From Onchocerca volvulus (taxonomy: Eukaryota > Nematoda > Chromadorea > Rhabditida > Onchocercidae): 64,000 nucleotides of DNA. The DNA is taken from positions 20,918,603 through 20,982,602 of the forward strand of contig HG738137.1 of the NCBI GenBank assembly GCA_000499405.2, read 5' to 3'. How positions within the stretch are numbered: the stretch's first letter is position 1; every line of letters starts with the position of its first letter. Position numbers and translations under genes: made by a program. The notes beneath the pieces were generated by a model that did no database searches, was not told the origin of the DNA, and saw nothing but the letters and a program-made list of their open reading frames with translations. Positions 25,273 to 39,486 of the stretch are shown in pieces.

Positions 25273-28200
25273 TCAAAATTTTTCTATTTTAATAACCTGA
25301 AATTGATAAAATATATACCACTGACATGATTGGCATACGGGTACGAAGTTTCTACCGATGGAATGTTCGAAATACGATTTCGGTCTAGTTGATTTGTCGA
25401 ACACAAATAGTGCCAAATAAACAGCATTAAATGCAAACTGACTGAAATTATTGGTACTCGTAGTTGCGTATTATGAAATTTCATGACCTGCTAATTAATT
25501 TAAAAATTTACTCAGGAATTGTTGAATTTCCATATACAGATAATTAGGCAGCATGTTTTGGCTATAAAAAATAATTGATGTTAAAAAGGAGCGGGTAGAT
25601 AGTGAAAGTCGAAAATAAAATAGCATGTTGCGGAATTTGTCCAATCTATGAAAGTAAGATTTTTTTTATATACAATTCACCATTATAATTGCTAATCTTT
25701 AGTCGAAAGACTAATTAAGTTAAAAAACCAAGTTAACTAACTAAGTTAAACTAGATAATTTAAAAAACAAGTTAGTCAGAAGACTAACTTTTAATAGCAA
25801 GCGCAATTGACAAATTAGCAGCAAGAACTAATCAAATGAAGCGTTATATGATTTGATTGATAGATAAAAAATTGTAAAAAATTTACGACAGTAGAGAGTT
25901 ATATTGAATTACATCGTTTTCTATTAGATTTATAAATTTCGACATACTGATACCAGGTTTATATGCTCAGGTTTTCCAGATGAGTGAGAATAATTGTCAC
26001 TTAATCATTTAGTCACTTTTTTAATCTTTTGAACGGTATTTAACTTCATGTTTGATATTTATGCATGCAGCACCTGAAATAAAGTGCTTGTGCAAGCATT
26101 CGTGCTGAGAAATGAAGTGCTTCTTCCTGAACATTCGGCATCCCGAATAATATTACCAATCGATACATGTTCTCCGGTGTATTCAATATTATACAAATTA
26201 ACGCAATCGCTAACCACCTCCATAATGTGCGGTTATGCTTATGCTGCAAAGTTCGCAAAATCACCGGTTAATTTATACTCAAATACCACGGACGTGTAAT
26301 TGTTGCACATAACTACTTATTACTTAGTCAATAAAACCACAGAAACTGCAGTATTATTAATTTGTTGAAGTTCGACATTTTAAATTGAGGAAGGAGAACA
26401 GATTTTTGAGAAATCTCGTGCCCATTTGACACTTTTTTTGAATTTTCTTGGTATTTTGCTGCATTTTGTAGTCTCATCACCTGTTCTAAACTAAAGTATC
26501 TTTAGTTCGATCGATCACTATGCATATTCATTATTTTTTCACTGAGTAATCGCTTTTTCCATAGAAAGTAACTGATGACACATGTCGTCTGCCAATGTAG
26601 GGACAAAATGAGTATTTGATTTTTTCAATTCAGTGATTTTCGCTTTCTTAGTCTCAATGAAAACGACATTCTTCCATCATTTTAAAGTGAATAAACAATA
26701 TTAAACTTACTCGAGTAAGTATCTGGCTATTTTTGGAACATACACAATCAATAGTAAGGGGTTCAAGAATTAGTTCAGATTTTTTTTGTGTTGAAAACAT
26801 TTGCATTAGGCCAACGTTACACGATCCTGTCCTGCAATGACCATTTATATAATATTATTTGAATTTATCAACTGTTAATACTATTAATCTTAAATTTTAT
26901 TTTTTCAAAAAATTTCGTTCTGCTATCAATTGAACTTGAAATGAACTAAAAAATGCGACTGTAGTTTTTTTGAAATTCAACATTGGAATGTTTAATTATA
27001 GAAAAATGCTGCTTGTGCAGAATATTTGCATGGAGGATAACTAAGACTCTAATTTGAATTTTATTTTTTATTTTCAGTTTTTTGTCAAAGTAAAAGAAAA
27101 TTTGATTACTAACATAATAAAAATAACTAACGTGCTCTTGATGAGTACAGAAATATCCATAATAAAAATAAGTAAGAATGGAACACAAAATGACCAGGTA
27201 CATTCAATGATATGGAATAAACGATTCCAAACAATTGATCGAAATATTGCATGTTGGGTACAACCGAACTGAGTGGATTGAACGGCGAATAGAAGCCAAG
27301 CATTCAGGGCCATTGATACTATCTTCAATGTATCGGATTTTATGAAACAATCTTGAATTGATTTCTGAGCTTACCAAAACCGAAAAGAAATGGAACAATT
27401 GAATTTTCAAATTTTCAACAACATCATGTGTGCAGTATTTGGCATTCATTTTTTGATTAACTATCTATGTTTCATTCTGTTGTGGTGAAATGATATTGCA
27501 CAGATTTTTGAGACATTGAAAAAAAAACAAATGATCCAAAGCCTTCAGATCATTACAGTCAAAAAAAAATATATTCTTTATATCTGAAATATTATTATAA
27601 AATTCAAGAAAATGCAAAAATAAGTAAAACTGACAACAATAAATGACAAAGCTCGACATGGCATTTGCCATAGGCGAAGGTGGAAGAGCGGATGTCGTAT
27701 TGCGAGGTAACGAAGTGTCGAGAGCAAAAGCCATGACCAAACAGAAATACCCGTTACTGTATGCGTCAAAAATAATACCACCTGAAATTCATATTCCTCA
27801 AAGTAAATAAAGATGAAGCAGAATGGCTGAACAAAAAAACTTTTAATCTAAATGTGTAAATAATTGAAGGAAGTCAAAGAACAGTTAACGATCGTTTGAA
27901 TGTTACTAATCTGATCTTCTTATTTTGATATGAGTATGTCAGGAAGAATTAATTCAAATTAGTGTAACCCACGCTCAAGTTAATTCTACCTACATATTAT
28001 CCTCAATCCAAATTTAGTCCGGAATAAGTAACAAAGTTTCCAAGGTTTTCTTAAACAGAATAATCTATCATTTATCAATTGCTTAAGAGTCACTACTTAT
28101 ATGCTATGAAATTCGGATACAATCCTATCCAAAAATATTCAATCTAAAGATAGATAGGAGCAAAAAGAACAGGCTTAATTAATAATAAAGATGAAAAATG

Positions 28201-29819
28201 AAATGTTTAGAAAAATTTTGGCTGATTTTCCAGTTTTGCTTCAATTTTAGATCTATTACTGAGATTGCAAAGATATCAGTTTCGTTTTTAATTCAATTCG
28301 ATACTTGTTTCAGCAGACCATTATCATTTTAACATTTCTCACCTCCATCTTAATCACCTGTTCCATTGTCATTTTTTATCATTTTTTTTTTTTCTCCGCT
28401 GCCTCTTTCAATTTTTATTCAAAATTTTTTTACGTAAAATTGATTAGAAAACTTTAAATCACAGGAAAAATATTTTAATCACGGCAGATAATAATCCAAG
28501 CTGATTATAAATCATTCCTTGCCAATTCCGACGCCCAGAATAATGATTTGTAATAAAATGAAGCAAAAGGAAAAGATTTGTTGCTTTTGCTATGTGAAAA
28601 AAAAAGGAGATGATCTAGACAGCAGAAGGAAATTTGATACTTACTAATAGCCATTAAATTATTAATATTTGTAATAGAATCCATTCTTTTAATCTTTCTT
28701 TGATTGCTGTTATTTGCAACAAATTTTGCAGATATTTAAAATCTTAAATGATATTCAGCTTTTACCTAGCAATAAATAATATTATTTGCTTATTTTTCTC
28801 CTACGACCTATCACTATAATATAATGAGAAATCAAATCAGACTTTATTAGAAGAGAATTTCAAGCTTCTCAAAAATTCTGGTTTGGCTTTTCATTGTCCA
28901 TCTATAATTTTTAAACATCTCTCGTTCCTCAACATTTTTCTTACTGTCAAGAAAATCGAAAGGTCAGTAATGCTCCTTTATCTTGCTGTTCAGCGAAGTG
29001 TTCACAGATTCTGGCTGGACATATGTTATGACTAGAATTCTGAATAAACAATTTCTTATATTGAGAAATGATGCAACCTGATTTGTCTTATTAATGAAAT
29101 ACTAGAATTAAATTGCGTTAAGTTGTATACCAATTATTTGTATCCACATCCCTGTGATGATGCGACGGATGTTTGAAACACAAGCGTAGCTTTAGACTGA
29201 AAATGAAAACAACTGTGGTACCTTACAGACGTAATGCATAAATATTTCATCGCCGTTAAGTTGTGGATATAACTGCATGAGATTCTGTGACAATATCAAC
29301 AATAAAGAACAAAGATCAGCAGCCGCCATTGAGCAGAGTGCTATACCGGTACCATTACGGTATCTTTCGCGATCATTCCTGAAATGATTTCGCTACTTTT
29401 TGCTAGAAAATTTCTGGTTGTTTCAAACTCTAACCGCTCTTCGATTTTCTGTTTTATTGAGCAGATATTTGCTGAGAAAGTTAGTTAGTAGAACTGGAAG
29501 AAAAATTTCATAAATATATTAACTATAAAGCGTAACTTATGCAAAATTCAAAAAGCAAATCAAACTTTTAAACTTAAAGTGGACAATTGCCCACTATATA
29601 AGTACAACTCCTCATTAAGAAATAAATCGGGCTGTTTTGAAATTGCGCAAATGATAGAAAATAAGTGCCAAGAGATTACTTAGCCAATTTTCTCATTCGA
29701 ATCAACACGTAAATATTTGCTGGAATGCCAACAATGACAGCAATGAAGTAAATAAGTAATGTTACTGCGGCGACATTCCTCACGATTGGATCGTTTGCCA
29801 AGAAATCTTGTTCATCCAT
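25273..29819 (-). CDS. Rhodopsin-family seven-transmembrane receptor
   Basis: Probable neuropeptide-type GPCR in the plasma membrane; ligand unknown. Seven exons: 29819-29680, 29378-29222, 27781-27635, 27322-27132, 26831-26711, 26243-26074, 25441-25273; 1095 nt, 364 aa. TM1 about 18-40 (IVGIPANIYVLI), TM2 57-77 (ALCSMAAADLCSLLLILSQN), conserved Cys98 before TM3, TM3 101-123, TM4 142-162, TM5 190-210 (CVPFLLIFIMDISVLI), a separate exon for intracellular loop 3, TM6 about 262-284 with a proline (NTPENMYRL), TM7 300-325. The usual DRY at the end of TM3 is LRY (122-124), and NPxxY is replaced by FNAVY (313-317). Both are divergent, as in several nematode receptor groups. The N-terminus is short (about 17 residues). 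The acceptor of exon 4 (TTGAAG) is weak. An intron of about 1.4 kb separates exons 2 and 3. Confidence 0.85.
25690..25800. repeat. Palindrome-rich segment in the last GPCR intron
   Basis: TTAGTC-GAAA-GACTAA near 25701-25716 and TTAGTC-AGAA-GACTAA near 25771-25786 are small perfect hairpins. The flanks (AATTGCTAAT on the left; AATAGCAAGCGCAATT on the right) are also roughly inverted, with AAGTTAACTAACTAAGTTAA between them. It looks like a small foldback element. Confidence 0.6.
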
Positions 29820-29830
29820 ATACTGTAATA
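29820..29830 (-). promoter_or_regulatory. 3' splice acceptor immediately before the GPCR start
   Basis: On the minus strand TATTACAG is followed within 4 nt by the ATG at 29819. This fits a trans-splice site. An upstream in-frame exon encoding a longer N-terminus cannot be excluded. Confidence 0.4.
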
Positions 29831-32800
29831 AAATTGATTGTTCTGTTGAATTTTTTACTCTTTTGCAAGTTTCTGATGATTTTTTCCAACATTATCTGTT
29901 CTTGAAATAAACGCACTTCTCATCACAAAATCAGAGATCGATTTTGTGATGAAATGAAAGAGATCATTATTCTTCTCCCACATGACCACTGGAGCAAGCC
30001 CGAAAAGTTTTAAATTAGATTCGCATTTTATTATGCACATTTTTTTTCCTTACGAGTCCATCTTGTTGTCGTTTCATCAAGACTTCATGAAAAGTGCCAA
30101 AGCGAACAGCATTACGAATAACTTCTAGTTACATAGAAATTTTTCGTTTAGGAACTTTTTACGAAAGTTGTTGCAAGAAAATCCCACAAATTGACAAAAC
30201 TAACAAAATACTTAAATTCTTCAAAGATTGAATTTTATCCCTTACTTTTTTAAAATAAACGGGATTTTCGAAAGTAACATTTTCCTTCAAAAAATTTTTA
30301 GAAAAAAGAAAATTAGATATTACAGACTTTTATTCATTTCATAGTTTTTCCATTACTTGAATAAATTATTTGACTAACTAAATAATTTGAAATGAAAATA
30401 TAAACTGAATATTTTTGATCCGCATTCGGTGAATTTCCTTTACTTTGTATAATTCGAATAAGTGCGGAGATCTAGCGATAAATTTCCATTTGTTCCTGCA
30501 GTTTATCTTAAGAAATATTCAGACTACGAAATTTGCGTAAATTGCTTAAAATCTATACTATCGAAAGTAATCGTGCATCGAATTTCTAAAGTCTGCATTG
30601 CATATTTTTGATAATTGATATTTACAAATAATGAAAGAGTTTGAAGATTCATCATTTTCATTTTTTGTTTCTTTTGAATAATAAATTAAAGAAATTGTTT
30701 CGGTAATTTGCAAAATTTCAGTTAATTTTGAGTTCTTCATTTGTCTTGGCCTGTTTTCAAAAAAAGAAAAAAAAAGGCAAAAATAAAATACTTAATTTGA
30801 TGAAGCTATACTTAATAATATTCCAATATTTTTTTGCAGTGAAGGCTTGAAAGTATTAACAGCCGATTATTTTTTTTTTTTTTAAACAGTTTTCCAGCTT
30901 GCTAAACATAGCTGCCAACTCCATCAAGGCAAGTGCTGTGCTTTTGATTTACAATTCCTTTGAATTAGAAGTCTGTTATCAAAAAAGAAATCTACTCGTT
31001 TTTTGCCTTCGAACATTCATTAAAGTTTCTGCCTTTCTGTTTAATTCCAGAATCTCTTTACGGAGTTCTTAAGTTAAAATCCTTTGTAAATAAACGTATA
31101 TAATCTCTAAACAATCTGTTGGAATGATTACAGATATTCATTACCAGTTGGAAACAAATGCTTGTAATATTATGCCTCATTTTATGTTTCAATTCTAAAT
31201 TTAATACGAACCTTTTCTATGTTTGCTTTGCATGGCTTTGCTTTAATTTTAAGTATATTTAGCATCTCTTCAAAGCTCAACAACTTATTGTTTCACGGTT
31301 ATAGTAATCTCTATTTACATCTTTTATAAATAATTGTATTTTCCAGCTGCAATTTCTGAAAAAGAATATCTCTACAAAACGTATCAGCCTTTCAACATCA
31401 AAGAAATAATTACAATAATAATAATCCCGCATTACCGAGATATTGGTTAAGTCTTATGACTTCAATAGGTAATATTATTGGATTATACTTTGATGTGAGA
31501 GATGAAAAAATCACCTGTGAAGTTGTCAGATAACAATAATGAATTATGAAATTAAAAAAGTACTAACTTCATAATAATCGTAACTAAAATTTGCAAAACT
31601 GTCGTTACTTATTATAAGCTTGCCAGCATCGTTCATTCTGAAAATTCATGAATGTTCCGAATTTTTGAGTAATAAAATTATTAAACCATTTCTAATTAAA
31701 ATACAAAAGGAAGAAATCGAAATGGATAATTTTTCAGGAAATCAATTAAACAAGACAAATGTATATTCGTTTATTTTATTTTGCTCTGTTTTCATACTTT
31801 TCAGATTTCTTAAGAAAACGTAATAGATAATTAAAATAAGATTTTGAATAATAAAGCTTGGAATTTTTCAAGTGATTTAATGGAATTTATGTTTTTTTTT
31901 CTTTTATGCTTCTTGAAATAGCGAACAAAATGGCGTATATAAGAAAAGTAGTATCAAAAATTCTAGAATATTACATTTAGAATCTTCTGACTATACTATT
32001 GGTCCTTGCAATTTTATTTAACGTTTGGTTTTATTTCAACAACAACAAAAAAAGAAGCTAATAATTGGCTTACAAAAGTAGCAGTTCAGTCTAAAAGGAT
32101 TCTGAAACTTTTGATAGCTTTACAATTATCCACTTCGTTTCAAAAGATATAAATTTATTTGCTATGTTATTGCGTTCTGATCTGTCTATAATTTATTTCT
32201 AAATTGCAAAATTGCCAAACATTGATAGATTTATCTTTTTAGGAAGTACGTCAAAATCAAATGACTTTTCTTAATAGTTGTTTTAAAAATTCCTTGGTTA
32301 ATATAAATATAAAGTCCATAGCATTTGTAATATTATGAATGCTACTTTAATAATATTAATAGAAACGATGTTATCTCTTTACTGATTATAAGTTATGAGT
32401 TACGAATAACCTCATCAAGATTTCTTCGATTTCATCAACAATTGAGCATTTTTCCTTTTTGTACTATAATGCAACATTCAGGAAATCATTTCATCTGTCA
32501 ATCATTTCAGACGTCTCAGTGACTTATTTTATGATCAGATCCTTTTCATTGTATTACATATTGTTTAAGCTTATCATTTCTAAGAAAATGAAAGTACTGC
32601 ATCTTTCAAAGATTATATCCATTTTGTTGCAAAAAAAACTGCTTAAAAATAAGCGAATAATCAAAGGAAATTCCTACCATACTGCTGTCAAACAATATAA
32701 ATTTTTAAAAATGGAGGAAAGATTCTGAAGCAAAATTTAGTAAAAAAAATTTATCAATTAAAATTCAAATTTCGAATGTAATTTTAGAAATTTCACAGAA

Positions 32801-35800
32801 ATTTCTATCTTTGGGAACCAATTTCGATTCTTTATTTTTTAAGAAAAGAAAAAATTTTCCATTTTTAAAATTTGACATAATTTGAAGGATACAAAAGATC
32901 AACTGAACCGTAAAAAAACCGACAACAATAGCAATATGAGAAAATTTTTTTCGGAAACTATGCAAGCAGAGAATATGTTGTCAGTTTTTCAGTTTCAAAA
33001 AAGATGAATGTGTCAAGAAGAATCTTTTAAAGAAGCATTTGTATTTCAAACTTTTTAGAAATGAATGGCAGGCAATATTTTATATTGACGAATGCAAATG
33101 ATTTATGTTTACTAACTTCAGTGATTAAATAAAAAAGAAATTGTATTTTGTAAAATACAAAAAAAGAAGAAAATTTTTTGCCAAAATTAGCACGAAAGTT
33201 TTTTTATGATTTCTTTCTCTAACTTTTGGCGTGATCTAAGAAAACTTGGAGCAGAATTCAATATATTCCCGAAATTTTATACGTATAATTTTGAATGCGA
33301 AGTAGAGCTGATTAAAAAAGTAACAAATTTTCTATTTTCCTCTATTTTTTTGAGGCTTATATCACTAATATATCTGTTTTTATATTACAAACATAAAAAT
33401 TTATATTATTGCCAAGAAAAAATTTTTATTACTGACATAAAAGTTCTTGTTGTTGTCAACAAAACATTGCACATTAACTATCAATATTTATTCCTACATT
33501 TTGGTGTTTGAATTGATCAAAATAAAATTTTTCGTGTATCCCTGCTACATAAGTCCTCTTCATATGAAAATAAACTGATGACCCATATTTTATAAAATTA
33601 TTCTAAAATGAACAAAAACAAAGATTGATGGCAGAAATTTTTGAATTTTCTAAATTATGTCGCAAAAAGATTAGTTTTTGAAGTATATAAACAGACATAA
33701 TTTAATCTAAGGGCTCAACATGGATTATAGTTCGCAAAGACTTTCTAGAAAGACCAAAAATTTATCAGATCGATATCACATAGAAATGTTTGATAAATCT
33801 CATTGCAAATCACATTTTGCAATTCCAAAAATAAATGATGCCCATTCAGAAAAAAGTCACGATCTTGATTTTTATCAAGCCAAATTTTCCTTCATTTTGA
33901 AATAATTAGGTTCATCTGTTTTAAAATTCTTTGTTTTCTAAATTCAAAATTTTCACTTTTAATGCTAGACTTTTCTGCTTTACTGAAATCTCCATCCAAC
34001 TGTCTTGAATAAAATGTAATAAAGTATTTACGCAAAGTGATATTCTTATGTTCTGCTGTTAAGTACAAAAGTGTAAAACACAAGGCAACGCATGTTTTGG
34101 AAATTTATATGTTTACTCTTTATTACATTTTTATTTTATAAAAACCTTTGAATGAAAAAGTGAAAAGAATGAGGAATGAGACCAACTACTTTGCAATGAA
34201 TAATAACAATGCATGTTCTATTGGAAAATATGAAATTTGAACAAATGGAAGGAAATTCTGATAAATGAGAAGAATACATAATTATTTATAATACTGAAGA
34301 TATTATAGTAGCGTTTCACAAGTACTTAATCCGATTGTGAATAGAAGTAAAGCATAATAGTGCTTGCGAAGTCGACATGATATCACATCAGTGATACCTC
34401 TGGGAAATGCGAAATGGAATGTGGCGGTTCCATTTCTCCCTTCAGTGTTTCAATTTCGAGATTGTTTTGGCTTTTTTTTTTTTTTGGAAATTAGTTTTAT
34501 CGTTGTGCATTTGCATCAAAATGCATTTCTGTGCTATGCAAGTCTGAGCTAAATCTATCATGCAAGCGATTATCTTTACTCTTTTTAGCTTATCACAGCG
34601 GCTTTCTTCTTTTCTGCATTTCAGAAAAGTATACTAATCAGTCCCTTTCATCTGCATCAGAGATTCTGGATCACAATATATTAGGCTCACTTATTTATTT
34701 TTCTTCCTAAAAAGATTCATAATATTAGTTGCTGGATCATTCCGTTTGAGCACTCCTGATAATATTATTGATTTTCTTAAATAAGGGAAATTGGAAATGG
34801 CGAACCGGTGGACAGGCCAATGAGATATGAATATGTAATCATTGGGGGAACCGAAACTGGTGTGGTGGAAAGACGGATGGAATTCCGTGAAAAGGGTGAT
34901 AATGAGAATAATAATAGAATAATGAGCTAACCAACGGAATAATATCTGATAACGAGGATGATAGTAGCGAGCATAATAATGAGCTAAGTAAGGTAACTCA
35001 AGAAGGTGCGAAATCCGAAAGTAACCTAATACTTGGCAAGGTCAGGTGTTCGAGTTGGCCATTACTGTCGACAAATAAGAAAGTAGCTATGAGGCCAGCT
35101 TTTAGGTAGTTGAGAAAGATAGTGATAGATCTACAACTGAAGAAAAGAAATAACTGAAAAGTCGATGTAATTTGATTGTAATTAGTCTGCAGACACTAAT
35201 TAATGAAGTCCTTAAGATTATAGACAAGACGAAATCTCAATGATGATAAGGCAACAACAAAAATCACGTTGAGGAAGCAATACATAACGCATTTATGTTT
35301 CGTATTTGGTGCTTCTACGAACTGTCTGTTGTATGAAATGTTAAAAAATGATTTATGACGGATAATGAAATTCAAGCGTCAGCTTGCATTTCTTTTCAAA
35401 ACATTGTTTAAAAGAATTTTTCGACATTGATTTTTTTTTTCTTATAGTTTTTTGGAACTGAAAAACGAATTTTCAAATTTTTTTGACACTGCATTTTTTT
35501 TTCTTTTTTTTAAGATTGCGTATTATTTCGTTGTGAAAAAGGCTCAATGATTTTTGAGTGATGGTTTTCTTACATAAAACCATGGTCATTATTATGAATG
35601 GTAATAATATAAGCACGATAAAATAATTCAAATATATTTTAAATCCGCTCTCGAATATTGTTTTTGAATTTCGAAAACAAGTAACAAAAACACAAACTGA
35701 AATTTTCCCTTAAAAAGATGAACGAGTTCAAAAGTAATTCAGCTGTTCCTTGTTGTTTATGTATCGAAGTTCAGGCATTGTATTTTTTAGCCAAACGAGA

Positions 35801-36601
35801 ACTGCTACTTAATTTTTGCTTCATTTACTGTGTGATTTGAAAAACTATAAAACGATCATTTGGAAATAGTGCGAAAATGATGAAAATAATTTTAGAAATG
35901 CGTAAAAAATTATTTTATATATGCAAATGTTAATAATATATTCTCTTGATTAGCATATGCAAACTTTGACTAAATGATTAGTACTAAAATAAAAATGCTT
36001 TGCAAAGAATATAAGATTTGTCCGAATTATCATTAATTTGATTATAAAATGAGAAAGGAAACTATACATCAAAAATATATCAATATATTGTGCAAAATAT
36101 TCACACGATCACTTGAATGTTGGGAAGCTTGTTGTATAAGCTAAAATAAAAAGAGAGTATAACTGATTTTCGAGGCAAAGTCTGTAAATATGATTTTGAT
36201 GTTTGTTTGTTGGTTTCGTTAGATATGAAATCAAATTATGATATAATTTCAGCTAATTCAGGATGCATTAATTAGAATTGAAATTCATTAATTATTAGTA
36301 AACCATATACCAAACCACAGGTAACTTAGCGTATCCTAGAAATACCTTATAATAAGTATAATCAAAATAATTTTAAGTTTCAAGCTTAAAATTGGTAAAA
36401 GATAAATAGCCAGGAAAATAGCAATTGAAAATTTCTGACAGAAATTTAAAGTAAGCAACCATTATTATTGCAAACAGAGAAAAATCTTTGAAAGCAGGAA
36501 AATTCTTTTTTAAAACTTCATTAGTTTCCAGTTCTGATCGAAGGAAAAGATACTTGTATTTGGAGTACCATGATACACTCGAACTGCTCCATATACCAAA
36601 A

Positions 36602-36657
36602 AAAAAAATGTTCACGCCAAAAAATAAATGTTCACGTCAAAATAAATGTTCACGCCA
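36602..36657. repeat. Three-copy short tandem repeat (TGTTCACG motif)
   Basis: AAAATGTTCACGCC, AAATAAATGTTCACGTC and AAATAAATGTTCACGCC follow one another with a period of about 18 bp. Confidence 0.8.
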
Positions 36658-38625
36658 TCCAACATCAGATGCTATAAATCTTGATAATGATATTACTCCA
36701 ACTTTGCCTCATACGGTCATTTCTATTTCTATCAGTCGTATCGTTAACATAGGCATAATATTCTCGCAGATAACTACAACAAAGCGAATGTATCCACTAT
36801 AAAAGAGAAAAACCAGAAATAGAAAAGACATGTTTCTAACGATCTTTTTTTTTTTACAGAATATAGTTAACTGCAGAGTTCCATGATCAGGCTTAACTGC
36901 TGAAATTATTATCGCATAGTCATGGAAGGAGAAATCATATATCTAGCTCTGAAGAAATGAAAGTATCGAAAAGCCATTTCTTCTGCCCAGAAAGATTTGA
37001 ACAGCAAATTACTTCCTGTTTGTTCAAATTTTACCAGAAGAAAGATTGAACGGTCGTATAATTTGAAAGACCATTTTTTAAAACGTTGTATCTCGCGATT
37101 TAATTTTGAAACATTCAGTTGCTGATGAATGGAAGAGCAATTCTGCAATGTGGATATTTGGAAAAATTAAGTCTTTATTACCATCACGCCAGCGGTGAAA
37201 CTTCCAAAGATCAAACTGATTGAGAATGAAACTAAAAGAAAAATAAATGTGTTTTTGCGCAGTTATTAAACGATGAAATGCATTTTAACAAAACATTCGC
37301 TATCTGTACATCAATTAACAGATTACTTGATCAATCTCACGGATTTTGATAGTGGATCCTTCGACACTTTCTCGGTTAAGATGTTCTATAAAATATAAGA
37401 TATGAAGTATTCAATGACTGGTAATTTTAGTGTAGTTCAAGTCGCTTTATAACCGTATATTTTAAAATATAAGGCTGCTAAAAAGCTATTTCCTGCTCGC
37501 CAACCACTGATCATTTATAAAAAGAGCATCTGTCTTTGTCCATTCATCCACTCATTAACCTATAATCCTTTACTGATCCATTTCCTTCAATACATGGATA
37601 TGTAATGATAAATGGAAACAATTTCAACGCTTTACATTGAATTTATTTCTACCATAATGAGAGACATGCATTCAATCCGCTATCTGCCGATCATACAGTG
37701 AAATAAAAGAGAAATGATAGTATTAAGTAATAAATATGCAATTGATTCCAGAAAAGAGATGTTAGATGGTGAATTTCGGTAATATATAGTAAAATGAAAG
37801 AGAATTCCAAAAGAAAGGAAAGGATGTTTAGAATGGTAGTTTGATTAATATAAAAAAGAGAAATTCATTATTTACTCTTATATTAGCGCCTTCTAGATTA
37901 CTCTGTATGGCAAAAGCGCTTCAATGAAGAGAACTGATGTTTTATTTTTCTCAAAATTTTGAAATTGCAATAATAATTACAAACAAAGTAAAAACGATGA
38001 ATAAAGCTTAAAAGTCTTTGTTGATTAGTCTTTTCACTAAAAATATGCATTAACTTAAAATTAATTGAAAAAAAAATTAGCTCTGCTTTTAAGATGCAGT
38101 CCGAAGCGTTTGATTCACGCAGTTATGAAATAGATTTGGAATAAAAAGATTTCGCATTTCGCGTTTGAGGTTACATGACATTTTTTGTAGAAGGATCATG
38201 GCATAATGGAACCACTGAAATAGAGAAGTAAATGCTATCCATTCAGTAAAAGAATTTCTTCGCTTGGACTTGACATTTTTGGAAAATTAGAAATGAAAAT
38301 AGGAGAGACTTTACAAAAAATACTTCACATCGTCACTCAATATAATAGTGTGTTTATTTCAAAAAAAAAATTAATTTCCAGAAGCTAGCGAAAGAATCAG
38401 TCATTAAAGTATGTTTAAGCGCAAATTAGTGAAGTGAAACTATTAGATGCACATGAGAACATACACTCTACTCATTATCTGTATTATATTTACCAACAGA
38501 TACATACATGTCTGATTTATTTTAGATGATTTATTTTAGATCACTGCTCCCATAATGGTAGAGAGCGAATGATTAGCAGCAAAAAACTCCAGATACCGCC
38601 CAAATTTTTTTAAACAAGTGATAGT

Positions 38626-38675
38626 GGAACTGAGTGTTAGATAGGTTAGTAGAACTGAATGTTAGATAGGTTGGG
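38626..38675. repeat. Short direct duplication
   Basis: GAACTGAGTGTTAGATAGGT and GAACTGAATGTTAGATAGGT lie in tandem with a few bases between them. No function is evident. Confidence 0.7.
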
Positions 38676-38743
38676 ATTGTAGATTAACTAGGAAAAGGAT
38701 AAAAAGAATTATTTTTGGCCTTATCAAGTACTATTTGTAAGTA

Positions 38744-38945
38744 TGGCTAAACGCTTCGCGTGTCCGACTCAGCGAGTCGATATGAATAAAAATTTCAATT
38801 TTCGTTTGTTCAAAATCTTAAAACTCCAAAAGTTCTTAAACACGCGCCTTATATATATTAATTCAAAAAATTAGCTATCGAAAATTCCTTTACCTATTTC
38901 TTTGAAATTTTGACACAACGCTGCATTCAAATACGCACATGTTTT
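38744..38945 (+). mobile_element. Helitron-like repeat module, diverged copy
   Basis: This stretch aligns by eye with the minus strand of 58570-58387. Both contain AATAAAAAT, then TTCGTTTGTTCAAAATCTT, then TTCTTAAACA or CTCTTAAACA, then TATTAATTC, then TTTTGACACAAC or CTTGACACAAC and GCATTC. Upstream both have a GC-richer ACG(C)TT-GCGT block and a CAG-containing joint. The CGATTC...AAATTTTGACACA block with a leading TCTATATAAAT is reminiscent of Helitron 5' ends. The copy here has lost the exact termini. No Rep/helicase coding sequence is visible. Confidence 0.5.
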
Positions 38946-39343
38946 TATGCATATCTTGATGTAGCTCAGTCTGGTTTAATGGAAAAAAAGACTTCGTAAT
39001 TTGATTTGTAATTTGGTTGATTGGAGATTGATTCTTGCTATTATGATTCGGCTACGTCAGCAATAGGTGTGAGGAGGTATTTTGTGTCTTGTGTGACAGA
39101 GATGAATGCTGTTGAGAGAGATTTTATTGACTGATGAAAAGTGATTCTTCGTAACAAACAATTATAAGAGAACATCCAGGCAAATTGGTCACTGAATTAT
39201 TCTTCCCGTTATCGCTGATAGAGAAGAATAACTATTCAAGTACTATTGCTTCGCTTGAACTGTCGAATTGAATCCTTCGAACTCCAAACTGTTGCTGTTG
39301 CTGTTGCTGCGTCGATCTTTTTCATTTATCTGTTAATTGAAAG

Positions 39344-39394
39344 TGACGACAAACATGTTTATCACCGTTTTGGTGATAAACATGTTTGTCGTCA
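39344..39394. repeat. Perfect 23-bp snap-back palindrome
   Basis: Left arm 39344-39366 and right arm 39372-39394 are perfectly complementary around a 5-nt loop, GTTTT. The arm contains GACGACAAACATGTTTATCA. A related AATAAACATGTTTACC string recurs at about 39864. Confidence 0.92.
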
Positions 39395-39486
39395 GTTCGA
39401 AAATATGTCGCCTCACTTTAGGATTAGTATTTCTTGACCAGCGTCAAATACGACTCCATGTCCAGCAATCACGTAATTATAAAGGC

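Noticed and set aside
26084..26299. 71-codon plus-strand frame
   Set aside because: Antisense shadow of the GPCR exon encoding TM6 and the start of TM7.
29855..30040. Minus-strand frame just upstream of the GPCR, considered as an N-terminal exon
   Set aside because: It ends in a stop before the GPCR start, has no donor in the needed phase, and does not resemble a receptor N-terminus.
33206..33511. 101-codon plus-strand frame in the gene-poor region
   Set aside because: AT-driven amino-acid composition, no upstream acceptor context and no recognisable domain.
36488..36802. 104-codon plus-strand frame
   Set aside because: Its middle is the short TGTTCACG tandem repeat, and the ends show no exon signals.
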